Of a stretch of DNA of 64,000 nucleotides, positions 10,454 through 20,936 are shown one piece after another. This DNA is from Gigaspora margarita. Lineage: Eukaryota; Glomeromycota; Glomeromycetes; Diversisporales; Gigasporaceae. The position numbers were made by a program, and so were the translations under genes. Under the pieces are notes generated by a model. That model made no database searches, had not been told where the DNA came from, and saw only the letters and a program-made list of their open reading frames with translations. Numbering within the stretch: position 1 is the stretch's first letter; every line of letters begins with the position of its first letter. The DNA is taken from assembly GCA_009809945.1 (NCBI GenBank), contig WTPW01000771.1, forward strand, positions 136,147 through 200,146, written 5' to 3'.

Positions 10454-12339
10454 TTTATGATTATAAATAGTTTATAACTGATTTTAGTGAATTTTAATGT
10501 TTTTGGCTATTTATAGCAATTTTTTATCAACTTATACTATAATAATGTAGAATTTATTTTTATTCTATTACTAACATACTGGATTTATATTTGTGACCTA
10601 CATATGTTTGCGGATCTCTCATAATTGAAAGGAATTTGCTTTGTGCTAGTTGGCATAGTTAAGGCAGTGAGTGCATCTTATAAAAAATAAAAATACAATT
10701 AAAATTATATTTTATGTGGTCCAATCGAATCACCTAATTGATTATTTTTGCGGACTGAACAAACCGTCCAAGTCAAAGTACTGGCCCACCAGCAATGATG
10801 ATTATGTCCTTTCGAATACACAACACACATAGTTAGAGGCCCTATCGTCAAGAGATGAAAACTCAAACAAAATTTTTTGCATAACTATATATACCCATAA
10901 CAAGTAACCCGAGTGGTCGATCTAGGGATGCATTAGTCCTGAAAAAGACTGGTCCAGGACCAGTCCCAGACCGGGACCGATAAGGACTATGGGACTATTA
11001 AAGGACCGGTCCTGGGACTGGTCCTTGTAAACATAACTGTGATGTTCGTATTACCCAATCAAATTTCTTGATCAGGTGTAACATAGATCATATTATGTTT
11101 GTTTACATCTGACAGTAAATAATTACGTCATTTTTGGCCAATAAAATCTTATGCATTAAGATTGACGTAATCATTAAAGGACCGTTATGGGACCGAAGGA
11201 CCGGACCGGACTGGGACCGTAAACACTATGATAACGGTCCTCTTAGGGACCAGACCGGACCGATGCAACCCTAGGTCGATCTATCAACACAATATAATTT
11301 TGTGCAAGAAATAAAACCGTATTATTTACCTGATTCATCTGTGTGTCATAAAATTTTCAGATTGGATTGTAAATGATAATATTGCAATAGATTATATACT
11401 TATGTAAATTTTGAGGTGGATACATTCAAACTATTTCTATCTTGTAGTTCAGTGGACTAAACTGCAGGAAGCTCATTGGGTCTTACTCTCCTCACTACAA
11501 GACAATGATAGTTGATAATCACACCCTCAAAGCAGTGTCATTATAATAAAAAAAAATTGCAGGGAGGCAATAGTCGAATCCTAGGCCCGCCTCGAAAGGC
11601 TATAACTACACCTGAGAAGACTATATATTAAATATGGTTAGATTGTGTATTTTTACAGACCAGACAAATCACCTTCGTTAAAGTACAGGACTATTATGGC
11701 TCTGTTGAATTCCACAAACTCATGCAAATAACTTGAGCGATCGTCTTATCAACATGAAGGCAAGGTGGAATATCAGTAAAAAAATAGCTCTAAAGGAATT
11801 TATATAATCTAAATTAGCACTATTATTATGCGGTTATATATATCAATATCTAGTTTTGGGCTGTGTATAAATTTGATGCAGAGTATATTATTAATGACAA
11901 TATGTTTGTTTTCAAGGGCAGTTTTACCTGATAATAAAAAGCATTCGATCAACATGCATCACGATTTTTGGGACTGGCATTTCAATATATTTGGCACTTA
12001 AGCTATTTACAAATTTAAAATAAGCATATATACTGGGCCGTGAATATTTGAAGTTTGTTTTCAAAAATACTTGTAAATACATATGTGCGCTTTTTTAATA
12101 CAACCACGTTCTATCAACTGCTTTTTTTTACCCGAATTCAGAACAGAACTTTGCACTAAGACCCTTTTATTATAAATTACAGCTTATTTTTATTAGTTCA
12201 GTATATACTGTAATAATCCAACACGAAGTAGTATGCAATATAAATGACTCGGCATTGCAATAATTAAATATGAGTTAACTAATATTTTTTATTTAGCGTT
12301 TTAACATAGCACGATAATTTCTATAGTACAAATAATTAA
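10454..12339. other. Non-coding, repeat-bearing interval
   Basis: No gene is recognised. Two diverged similar stretches (about 10740-10870 and 11650-11780) share a pattern of TATTTTTRCRGAC, then TTAAAGTACAGG-like, then ATCGTC-like segments in the same order, suggesting an old duplicated repeat. A hAT MITE (10923-11273) lies between them. A tRNA-like A/B-box pair near 11440-11580 was considered and rejected. Confidence 0.4.
10923..11273. mobile_element. hAT-type MITE (351 bp), GGACC-rich
   Basis: TIRs TAGGGATGCATTAGTCC and (inverted right end) TAGGGTTGCATCGGTCC are flanked by a perfect 8-bp TSD ggtcgatc (10915-10922, 11274-11281). The interior is unusual for the region: many GGACCGG/CCGGTCC inverted motifs near both ends, able to fold into a multi-arm hairpin. 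No coding capacity. Confidence 0.92.
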
Positions 12340-12344
12340 ACTCG

Positions 12345-12545
12345 GCACCACTATCACCAAAATTTGCACGAGAATTACTATCGATTTTTATCAGTTATTG
12401 GATAGTAATCGATTTAAATCCCCATAACGAGGACTATCGATTAAGATAGTAATTGGTAATAATCGATAGATATCAGATTAAAAAATTACGATTAGTATTG
12501 TTTAATAACGAATAATGATTCTAATCGATTTTTTCTAATTGTACC
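12345..12545. repeat. AATCGAT-rich cluster 1, beyond the 3' end of the Q/S-rich gene
   Basis: Many ATCGAT, TAATCGAT and ATCGATT motifs are interspersed over 200 bp. The same motif type fills 15020-15290 and 19240-19450, so the clusters flank and separate the two genes of the putative Plavaka element, as subterminal repeats would. The outer edge reads ACTATCACCAAAATTTGC. The outer edge of cluster 3, inverted, reads GACATCACGAAATATTTT: weakly similar. Confidence 0.5.
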
Positions 12546-12710
12546 GATATCAATACTATTATACTTTATATTTATTATATATTTAGTAAATTAATATTAA
12601 TATCAAATATTACTTTTTATAATGCAGACAAATACAATTTGAATTTTATTGATTAAAAGAAATACATATCGCTAAATTACATACAATGAATATGACTAAT
12701 TAAAACTAAA

Positions 12711-14651
12711 CTAATCATTATAATTATCAAGCCCAAACAAATCATCCAATTCTTCCTGCGAAAGACCCTGAGAAGATACCCTAGATTCTGATTCAGAAGT
12801 ATTTTGCCGTGAATCTGAAGAGTGCTAAACCTCTGATTCATTATTCATAATTGTTTTAGACGAATTATACAACGGACCACTATTATTAAAATTGTTCTAT
12901 ATTTATTAAAATGTTAGTATTGTTTAAAATATTATACGATAAAGAAATAAAGAAAATGGCAAATATATACAAGATACTTCTCTATATGATGTTTCATATT
13001 TTTCTCGTCACATGTAATACTCTTGGATTTCGGATTTAAAAATATGTCGCATACCGCAAGTGAAAAAGCACAATGTTCACTTGTTAGGGTGGGAACCGTA
13101 ATTTCTGAAAATGCAGCCCTTGCTATCGCAGAGATCCAGAACACATTTTCACTATTTGTTTCAAACAATAAGCGATGACACTCGCCTATTTTTGGATTTT
13201 CTTTCTATTTTACAATTATGGAGGCCTTGGCGTTGCTTTTCAAGGAAGGCAACCATTCCGAGCCAAAAACTTTCCACATCGCCGATCTAATGCTCTGCAA
13301 CGCTGCACCTCGATGATTCTTTATTTTTTGGAGAAGCTATAATCACAATTTATTAAGTTAGAATGATTAAAATAGTAATTAATAATATCATAACAAAAAG
13401 ATGACAATGATATTAATTGTTATCATTAGTGATCAATAAAATAACAAGATTAAAAAAATATATATATTATCGATTAATAACATACCGTACTATGCTATTC
13501 ACTGTGAAAATGGTTCGTAAACTGATTCGAACTCATACTTCGCATAAAATCAGGAAGTTTTTCTTCAAGGTAACTCTTCAACGCCTCCTTCAGGACACTC
13601 TAGTTCAGGTAAACATGATACGGAAATAAAGATTTTACAACGCCAGTATATATCCCCTTTAAAAATAAAAAAAAAACAAAAAACATTTACAACGAATATA
13701 TTCGATATAAAAAAAATATATTTTGAAAGAAATTCACTTACGTCCATCACTTGAGGGGAGAGTTCATTTTCTTGCTCATCTTTTTTTCTCTTTAGTTCAG
13801 TTTTTATTTCTCGAACATCTTCGTTGAGCCGTTTGAGTAATAGGTACAGCTGCTGATTTTGGGTGTAGAGCCTTCCAAATTCTTGGCGGTAGCGGTGGTG
13901 GTGACGGTCTTATTTTTTTTTTGTTTTATTAAAAAAAAAAAAAAAAAAAGTTTCTTATTAATAAAAAAAAAAAAAAAAAAGTTTCCATTCGAAGAAAAAC
14001 AAAAAAAAAACAAAAGGCTTATATATCATGTATTNAAATTTTACNGGTANGTGGTGCATCTTGATTGGTTGATCTTTCACGTGATCTTCCTTGATTGGTT
14101 AATCTTTCACAGGATCTTCCTCGATGTTCTGGATTAGGTGAACGCTGCGGTGAGGAACAATTTCCATCGTTATCCTGGGATTCATAGTGAGAAGGTGGGA
14201 GTGCTTGAGAAAGTTGACGAGAAGGTTGACGAGATTGTTGATGAGAATGTCGATGAGAGGATTGGTGAGAGTGTTGTTGAGATGTTTGTTGTTGGTGACT
14301 TCTTCCACTCATTTTGAAGAAAATGCTTTGTACGCTTAAAATACTTTCCGATGATGAATCATAATCATCACAATAAGTATTATAAGGTTGTTTTTGAGGG
14401 TTAGCATTAGTAGATGTTTGTTGAGGATAATCGGAATTATATGGTGTATTAGAAACTGATTGAGATAGTTGAAAATGAAAAGTATGAGATATTTGTTGGG
14501 GATCAAAGGCATCATAAGAAACTGATTGAGAACGAACATTTAGAGATGGTTGTTTAGGGTTAGAAACTGATTGAGAGCGAACAGTTTGAGGTGGTTCGTT
14601 ATTATGTGGTGTATTAGGAGTAGTGGAAAGTAAGTTTTTTGTGTTTTTCAT
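12711..14651 (-). pseudogene. Multi-exon Q/S-rich coiled-coil protein, family not recognised
   Basis: The model on the minus strand has a first exon from the ATG at 14651 to about 14050: Ser/Gln/Arg-rich, His-Gln repeats and RSQSVS motifs. Next come a coiled-coil exon ending at 13742 before GTAAGT, an exon at 13599-13486 before GTATGT, an exon at 13336-12971 after ATAG and before GTATAT, and a last exon at 12896-12711 after ATAG, ending in TAG. The last three exons are 114, 366 and 186 bp, and the splice joins defined here are phase 0, which strongly supports the model. The 366-bp exon is the conserved-looking part, Trp/Cys/Ala-rich. The last exon is acidic and ends LDDLFGLDNYND. Three TAG stops (one per last three exons) break it. 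It is divergent from the Plavaka transposase; it may be an accessory DNA-binding partner, an inference only. Confidence 0.6.
13910..14052. repeat. Poly-A/poly-T tracts and ambiguous bases
   Basis: Three long A runs (16-19 bases) separated by GTTTC and ATTAAT units, followed by N positions at 14035-14050. Probably intronic in the minus-strand gene. The exon boundary between the Q/S-rich first exon and the coiled-coil exon cannot be fixed here. Confidence 0.7.
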
Positions 14652-15005
14652 TGTTCCAAAATTACAAAAAAGTATTTCAAAAATGTCTTTACCTTCAAAC
14701 GCTAGAAATTCGTTGTATTTAAATAATTGTAAAAGCTTTCGTAAGCAAGAAAAAAAAAATTAAAACATAATAATGAAAAACGTACCGAAAGAAAAAGAAA
14801 AGATACTCATCTTATTTGTATACTTATCTTATTGTAAGCAGGAAAAAAAATAAAAAATAATGAAACATAATGATGAAAAATATACCGATCGAAAAAAATT
14901 TGAATGATGAAAATGTAACTAAAAAAAAAAAATTTGAAAGATACTTATTTGTTGTTTTATTATTATACTTGTAATGAGATTTATTACATGGCTGAGTTTA
15001 ATGAG

Positions 15006-15133
15006 AAAACCTGAGTCATCGGGCTTTCAATTATATTTTATAACAGATATAATCGATTTAATTTATTAGGTAATAAATTGAATCGATTATGTCCATTACA
15101 AAAGATAATTGAAAGCCCGATGGCTCAGGTTTT
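15006..15133. repeat. Hairpin between the two divergent genes
   Basis: AAAACCTGAGTCATCGGGC... and its inverted match ...GCCCGATGGCTCAGGTTTTT form arms of about 55-60 bp around a TTTATTAGGTAATAAA centre. The arms also contain ATAATCGATTTAA/TTGAATCGATTAT, part of the AATCGAT motif family. Flanking TTTAATGAGA/TCTCATTTAATG continues the symmetry with a gap. It sits in the shared upstream region of the 14651 and 15846 genes and could be a regulatory or transposase-binding site. Confidence 0.65.
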
Positions 15134-15845
15134 TCTTTGGCGGCTCTCATTTAATGTTGCACATATTAGGTCACGCATAATATGATGCTAGTTGTTTACA
15201 ATGTTTTCTTGTGTATGAAATTCATTTGAAAAATAAAGTTAAATTGATTTAAATCGATATAAATCGATATAAATAGATACAAACAGATACAAAGCAAAGT
15301 CTCCGAATATTATCCTTTAGACATTCTTACAGACTTTCTTTCTTTGATCCTTTATAATTGATAATCGCTTTAATTCAATATTCTTTTTTTTTCTTTTTAT
15401 CATTTGTCATTTATCCTTCTCTTTTAAATCTGAGAAACAGAATTCAGTCTGGGTTCCGGTGTTCTAGCACCCTTTTATTTGCTCATTTTATCTCTTTTTC
15501 CTTCGCTTGATTTCGCTTAATATCACTTAATATCACTTATTTTCAGATTCATCTTTCATCTTTCAATCTTTCTGTCCTCTTCATTTTATTCATTCAATTC
15601 ACTTTTATTTCTTTTTCTCATTCTCTCTTTTGCTTTTTTCTTTATTTTCTTTCATTTATTTCATTTTTTTTTGCTTTCATATTTTCGTTCTTTTTTGTTT
15701 TTTTTGCCTTTTAACCTTTCTTATTCGCTTTCCTCTCTTTCTCTTATTTGCTTTCTTTTCCCTATTTCTTCTATTTTCTTTCGCTTCTTTACTTTCTTTC
15801 TCTTTATTTTTTCTCTACTTTTCCGTTTCTCTATTTTTTTTCAAA
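15134..15845. promoter_or_regulatory. 5' region of Plavaka-type gene, AATCGAT cluster 2 and pyrimidine tract
   Basis: TAAATCGATATAAATCGAT repeats (15240-15290) are followed by about 500 bp of T/C-rich DNA (15370-15840) leading into the ATG at 15846. The pyrimidine tract yields long open frames of Phe/Leu/Ser only, which are composition artefacts. It is plausible promoter and 5' UTR; no TATA box is evident. Confidence 0.4.
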
Positions 15846-16967
15846 ATGCATTGGCAAAGTCCTTATTGTCCTCGTGATTTTTCAAAATCTAATTCATTAT
15901 CTTGACACATTTCTCAAAGTCATCCTTATATTAATGACAAGGCAAGTCAAACTGATCCTAATGAGCAAGTGGATGCTAGCATTTATAATCTTCAAGATTA
16001 TAGTTCTAGTTATGATTCTTATACAGATGAATCTTCTATAATATATGGGGTAAATTAGTAATAATTTGTTAATAAAGTTTTAAAATGATAATTAATAATT
16101 ATACTTAAATAAGGACGAAGTTATGTCAGATTCTGGGTTAGATTTTTTTATGCAAACAGAAAATAACTATGATGAAAATTCAATGACATATGAAGTTAGT
16201 TGTGTTATAAATGCTATTATAAGTTATAAACACTATATAATAATTGTATGAATAAGTTATAAAATGTTATATAATAATTGTATGTTAGAACGAAGATGTA
16301 TCAGCATCACTTTATTTCGATATTTCTGATATGGAAACAGAGCATCTTTTAGCAGATTCTGAGTCTTCTTTAATACCTATCGAAATTGATCCAGAAGAAT
16401 ACAAAGGTGCTTCACCTGATGATACAATTCATAACCTTCTATATCTACACGAAGTTAATTGCCCCAACAATGCATATCGTGAATTTATGGAAATTATCAG
16501 TAAACATCAACTGTCTAATTCGGTTGGTGATGCTTTTATAAAATTTTTTAATAAGCATTCAAACCTAGATGTTTCACCTCTCCCTCCAACAACAAAGTTT
16601 GGAAAGGAATTTCTGGATAATTCAACAATCTCTCACATGATGTTCAAAGAAATTCCTATTATAACATTTCAAGATGTTAAGTACACATTTTACTATCGAT
16701 CATTAATAAAGACAATAAAGTCTTTATTAATGATCAATAGTATAAATCAGCAATTAGTTCTTAAATTTGTAAATAAAAGGAAGATAAGAAATAACATAGA
16801 ATGCCGTATCTTTGAAGAGCAATATAATTGCCTCTGGTGGGAATAAGAAGAATCGTCATTACTTTTGAGCAACAATTACTATCGATAATCCTTTATTCCG
16901 ATGCAACGACCCTAGACCATATAGGGAAATCTTCCAGACACCCCATATTTTTATCCTTAGGTAACAT

Positions 16968-17041
16968 TAGTATTTAGAATCAGTTTTATTTTTCATATTA
17001 TAAAATCGGTTTTAATCAAATAAAACTAGTTTCAAACTCTA
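16968..17041. mobile_element. 74-bp miniature hAT element inside the Plavaka gene
   Basis: Left end TAGTATTTAGAATCAGTTTT and inverted right end TAGAGTTTGAAACTAGTTTT form near-full-length TIRs flanked by a perfect 8-bp TSD ggtaacat (16960-16967, 17042-17049). The right end matches the CTAGAGTTTGGAAC end of the elements at 5373 and 45804, so it is an internally deleted member of that family. Removing it with one TSD restores the transposase frame across Leu-Gly-Asn-Ile-Pro. Confidence 0.92.
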
Positions 17042-18007
17042 GGTAACATTCCTAACTCCCAGCGAAACAAACCAGAATCTAAAGCTTTAATCAGGTACCT
17101 ACCTATCTTAAAGGCTAAAGATTCCACAACAAAAAATTCTAAAGAGTTTCGAAAATTATGAAAAAAAGTCTTTCATGAATGTTTAAGGATTTTACTCAAG
17201 CCCATTGCTGATGGTCTGGAGCTTAATTTCGTTGTTCGTGGTAACTTAATACCATTTGTCCCATGAATTTCAATGTTACTGGCTGATTTGCTTGAGGCCA
17301 GTAAGATGGCTAACGTTTACCAGTCATCTGTATCAAGAAGTCCTTGTTATTCGTGTTTAGTATCGAGAGATAACTTGAAAAATATTAACTTGACTAATAT
17401 ATCGTCAAGAACACCTAATTATATGAAAAAAATAATAGAGGATGGTGAAGGAAATTATTATTCAATTCATTCTAAACCAAATGCATTTTGGGAAATAAGG
17501 TATAAATTAAAGTTAATTAGGGTTTATTAGCTTAAGTAAACTAATAAATGCATTATTATTATTATTATTATTATTATTTATAAGTAAATACTTTTTTTTG
17601 TTTTTAGCAACTTTAATATATACAAGGCTATCATCTCTGATCGAATGCATACTTTAGATCTTTAAGTATATGCTAGACTATACTAAAGAACTTCTAAACG
17701 ACCAGTGTGAAAGACAAGTGATGCAAATCTTTGAGCAACGATTAACGCTGATTCCTAGGCTTAAGGGTCTCAAAATATTGAAAAATATATCTGAAATAAC
17801 ATGCATGACAGCAGATGAATTAAGAAATTTAATGAAAGTAATAATTTTTGTGCTTGACAACCTATATAAAGATTATAGGAAGCCAGGAATTAGTAATGAA
17901 CGGTTATGCCGCATACATTACAAATTTCTTCGGATGTATATTGCATCATGAGAAGAATCGTTTACTAACGATTCTTTAAATCAATTACAGGTATAAAATA
18001 AATAAGA

Positions 18008-18078
18008 TTTTTGCTAACAAAATCACCCTTCGGGACTATGTAATTCATAGTCCCGAAGGGTGATTTTGTTAGCAAAAA
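18008..18078. repeat. Perfect 71-bp palindrome in an intron
   Basis: Two identical inverted 33-bp arms (outer TTTTTGCTAACAAAATCACC, inner CTTCGGGACTATG) surround a 5-base TAATT loop. It lies just inside the intron after the exon ending at 17990. The inner GGGACTATGTA is also found in the arms of the hairpin at 22411-22645, suggesting a related foldback family. Arm identity is complete, so it is young or maintained. Confidence 0.9.
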
Positions 18079-19234
18079 TTCCAAATACATAGCTTTTTAC
18101 ANACGTTCAATTATTAACGATTAATTTTCAAAGAATTCGTTAAAATATTTTCTCAATATTCACCAAGTGGGCTACTATTGCCAAAGCTTCATTCTTGGTG
18201 CTATCACGTAGTACCTGCAATTAGAAAGTATGGGTCAATAAATAGTATAACCACTGAAACTTATAAAACACTTCATAAGGACTATATGAAAATACCTTAT
18301 CGAATGTTGAGCAAGAAAGACTATATGAAACAAATATTGAATGCAGTATGTTTTAAATATAGTAAATCAGCATTGGCATTGCACATATGTCCAATGCCAA
18401 TATTGCTTAGTAGATAATCTCTAAGTATCGCTAATAATCGATTATTATTAGATTAAACAGGAAAAACTCACCGAAAAAGAAGTCTCTAAAAAATATTGCC
18501 TAACGAAAGGGTTTGGAAAACTTTTATGGACTTTGATGTTAGGGTCTGAAGAACTGGAAGATTTTCTTCAGAAAAATAAAAATAATTTGGACCCATTACA
18601 AGCCGAAGGCTTTCAAAACCTACTAACTGGCCTTGATGATTTTTTCGAAGTGGAATCAACTGTATCCCTTGATGAAGATAATCGTATATAAATATTTTCT
18701 TCTGTATCTTTAGAAAGTACTAATATAATTTGTGCTACATCAAATTTTCATGGGAAACCATGTTTTCTAACGTTGTAGCAAGTGCACCTGATGATCAAGG
18801 AAATGAATTAAATTGGTATGGCTTAGTAAGTATTGGTTTCATTTTATTTGATTTATACACATATTCTAACACCTTTTAACAATAAATAACAATAATGATA
18901 ATAATGTCTATAAGTGACGAAGTTAGGAAATATTCTCTAACTTCATGAGTAATATATACTAATGCATATAAAAAATATCATTTATAAGATTCTGTTGATA
19001 CTCAAGTTTTACCAAGTGAAAGACAAAGATCTGTTAGAACTCGCTCTTGTTCATTGGTATAACGAAGTTGGTGAATTATGGGGATGTTCTAAACTAAAAT
19101 TAATTAAACAATACAGTTGTATACCTATAGATAGTATAGATAGAACCGTACATATAGTTGCAAGATTTGAAAAAACAAATGAATATTTAATGAACAGTTT
19201 TATGTTTTAATAAAAGCATATATCTAATATTTTA

Positions 19235-19460
19235 AAGCGTATATCCAAATTAAAGTTGCTAATTATCGATTAATAACGTAATAATCGATATATAACGATT
19301 TTGATTAGTTCGATGATAATCGATAATTTGATCTACATCGATCACTTATCAATTTTCGTTATTAATCGATTTTTGATATATATCGATTTATAACACGTTA
19401 ATCGATGTGTAATGTTTAATTTTAATCGATATAAATCGATTATGCATTATATATCGATAT
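19235..19460. repeat. AATCGAT-rich cluster 3, downstream of the transposase
   Basis: Dense ATCGAT, TAATCGAT and AATCGATAT motifs run on after the transposase stop. It is equivalent to the clusters at 12345-12545 and 15020-15290 and could be the right subterminal region of the Plavaka-type element. Confidence 0.5.
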
Positions 19461-19546
19461 ATAGCTACTTAAAATATTTCGTGATGTCAATTATTGGACA
19501 CAGCAAATCTATTAACTTATTGAAAGGTATATGAGTAATCATTTTA

Positions 19547-19882
19547 GAGTATCCTAGCCATGGCAAAAAAAATTTGGGTCATGTGACGATCTGTGTAAAA
19601 TTAGCCAATAAGGATTTTCAATTTAGTGTAATGTTATACAATCAGGCAAAATTCAAAACAAACGATCATTCTAAAGAAAATTAGAAGAAATCACTTATTT
19701 CTCAACAAACTTCATAAGAAACCACCTTCTGCGCACTAACAAAAAATACTCCTTGATCGATTTTACTATATACAAGCTAACTTCTAACCCTAATATAGAC
19801 ACTAACCCTAACTTAAATAAACTTAAAGATTTTTATTAGTTATCACATGATCCAAATTTTTTTTGTCATAGCTAGAGTACTC
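19547..19882. mobile_element. MULE-like MITE (336 bp)
   Basis: TIRs of about 40 bp: left GAGTATCCTAGCCATGGCA then AAAAAAAATTTGGGTCATGTGA, right inverted GAGTACTCTAGCTATGACA then AAAAAAAATTTGGATCATGTGA. Flanks atcatttta (19538-19546) and ataatttta (19883-19891) match at 8 of 9 positions. Long TIRs with a 9-bp TSD are typical of Mutator-like elements. Non-coding. Confidence 0.8.
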
Positions 19883-19938
19883 ATAATTTTACACGCTACA
19901 TATATATTTAAGCCCGATTTACAAATTTAGAATAAGCA

Positions 19939-20477
19939 CTATGGGGGCATCAATAAATAACGTTATGTACCCCTACATATTAGCTCTTGACCCCCCTCTC
20001 TACTATATAAAAAAATTTTTAAAAATCTGTATGTTTATATATATAATTTTACAAAAACTTGAATATATAATGACCCAGTGATCCAATCTGGATGATTTTG
20101 GTACCATTCGATTCGTCTCTATGAGACAAATCCATTGGTACCAAAATCATTCCATTTGGATCACTGGGTCATGTTTTATTAACGAAATACTATTGATTTT
20201 ATAGTAATTTTATAAGAAAACATAATAACCAATAGTATTTCGTTAATAAAACGTGTTCCAGTGATCCAAATCAAATGAAATTGGTACCATTCGATTCCTC
20301 TCCTCGAGACGGTTCGAATGGTACCAAAATCATCCAATTTGGACTGCTGGATCAAGTTTTAGACAAATTTTTATAAAACAATTATGTTATGTTAGGGCGA
20401 CCCCCCTACATATTGGAAAATCGTTATATTTTGGGGGACCCCCCCTCAAGCATAACGTTATTTATGGATGCCCCCTA
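19939..20477. mobile_element. Foldback element built of three nested hairpins
   Basis: Outer inverted ends CTATGGGGGCATCAATAAAT and (right, inverted) CATAGGGGGCATCCATAAAT, followed by AACGTTATG. Inside are three consecutive hairpins: about 20068-20172 (ATGACCCAGTGATCC outer, GATTTTGGTACCA inner), about 20172-20250 (GTTTTATTAACGAAATACTA outer), and about 20250-20355, a diverged relative of the first with the same GGTACCATTCGATTC core. No ORF. The flanking TSD is unclear (GCAC-like). Confidence 0.75.
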
Positions 20478-20564
20478 TGCACTTCCTTACCAATTTATTT
20501 CAATATTGATCCATGCTAGAAAAAATAAGTACGTATTATGTCATATTATATGATTTAATGGTCC

Positions 20565-20700
20565 TGCGTGTCCGTTTTTATTTTGGCCCTCTTTTTTCTC
20601 GCAGGCTCAAAAAAAGAAATCTGATAATCCATCAAAATTTTCTTTTTTTGAATGAAATGAGAAAAAAGGGGTCAAAGCTAAAATAATGATAAAAACTTGA
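20565..20700. repeat. Imperfect inverted repeat
   Basis: GGCCCTCTTTTTTCTC and an inverted GAGAAAAAAGGGGTC pair around AAAGAAATC/TTTCTTTTTTTG inner matches. Foldback MITE-like, ends diverged, no clear TSD. Confidence 0.5.
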
Positions 20701-20802
20701 CCAGCTTTATTAATCAATGGCCTGCATTAAACTTTATGCGGTGTTACCTTAATTTCTCATGGTCAATTTTTTTATTAACTAATATTACGAATGCGAATAA
20801 TA

Positions 20803-20934
20803 GGGGGTTTCAAAGTTAAAATCAGCAAATCTTATTTTATTTTTCTGATTTATAATTCATTATAGTAAAAATACTATTGAAAAAATCCTATTCATTTTCG
20901 AAATGCGTCACTTATTTGTTAACTTTGAAACCCC
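20803..20934. mobile_element. TA-flanked MITE (132 bp)
   Basis: GGGGGTTTCAAAGTTAA and inverted GGGGTTTCAAAGTTAA ends with TA dinucleotides on both sides (20801-20802, 20935-20936), the pattern of Tc1/mariner-type insertion. Non-coding. Confidence 0.7.
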
Positions 20935-20936
20935 TA

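Larger units (their letters stand above)
15846..19210 (+). pseudogene. Plavaka/KDZ-type transposase, multi-exon, decayed
   Basis: Exons 15846-16049, 16114-16194 and 16289 onward join in phase 0 across two short GT-AG introns (64 and 94 bp). The third exon runs through SPLPPTTKFGKEF and FTYYR-like segments to EEQYNCLWWE. After a frameshift comes the transposase core ILYSDATTLDHIGKSS and a LSLGN segment, where a 74-bp mini-hAT is inserted. Later exons follow: to 17499, 17608-17990, about 18150-18345 (LPKLHSWCYHVVPAIRKYG), about 18440-18830, and a final one to 19210 ending VHIVARFEKTNEYLMNSFMF. The order and motifs match Plavaka-type (CACTA-related) transposases of fungi, which cut and paste their element. 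The conserved Asp of SDAT is retained. Damage includes TGA and TAA stops, several frameshifts and the insertion, so it is not active. Confidence 0.8.

Noticed and set aside
11440-11590. tRNA-derived SINE suggested by A-box-like TAGTTCAGTGG and B-box-like AGTCGAATCC
   Set aside because: The boxes are about 125 bp apart, no cloverleaf can be drawn and there is no poly-A tail or TSD.
13804-14013. 69-codon minus-strand frame with long Phe/Lys runs
   Set aside because: Created by the poly-A tracts; the coiled-coil exon in another frame is the real coding sequence here.
15630-16041. Overlapping 70-100 codon Phe/Leu/Ser open frames
   Set aside because: They arise from the T/C-rich tract upstream of the Plavaka gene; only the frame starting at 15846 has protein-like composition and splice support.
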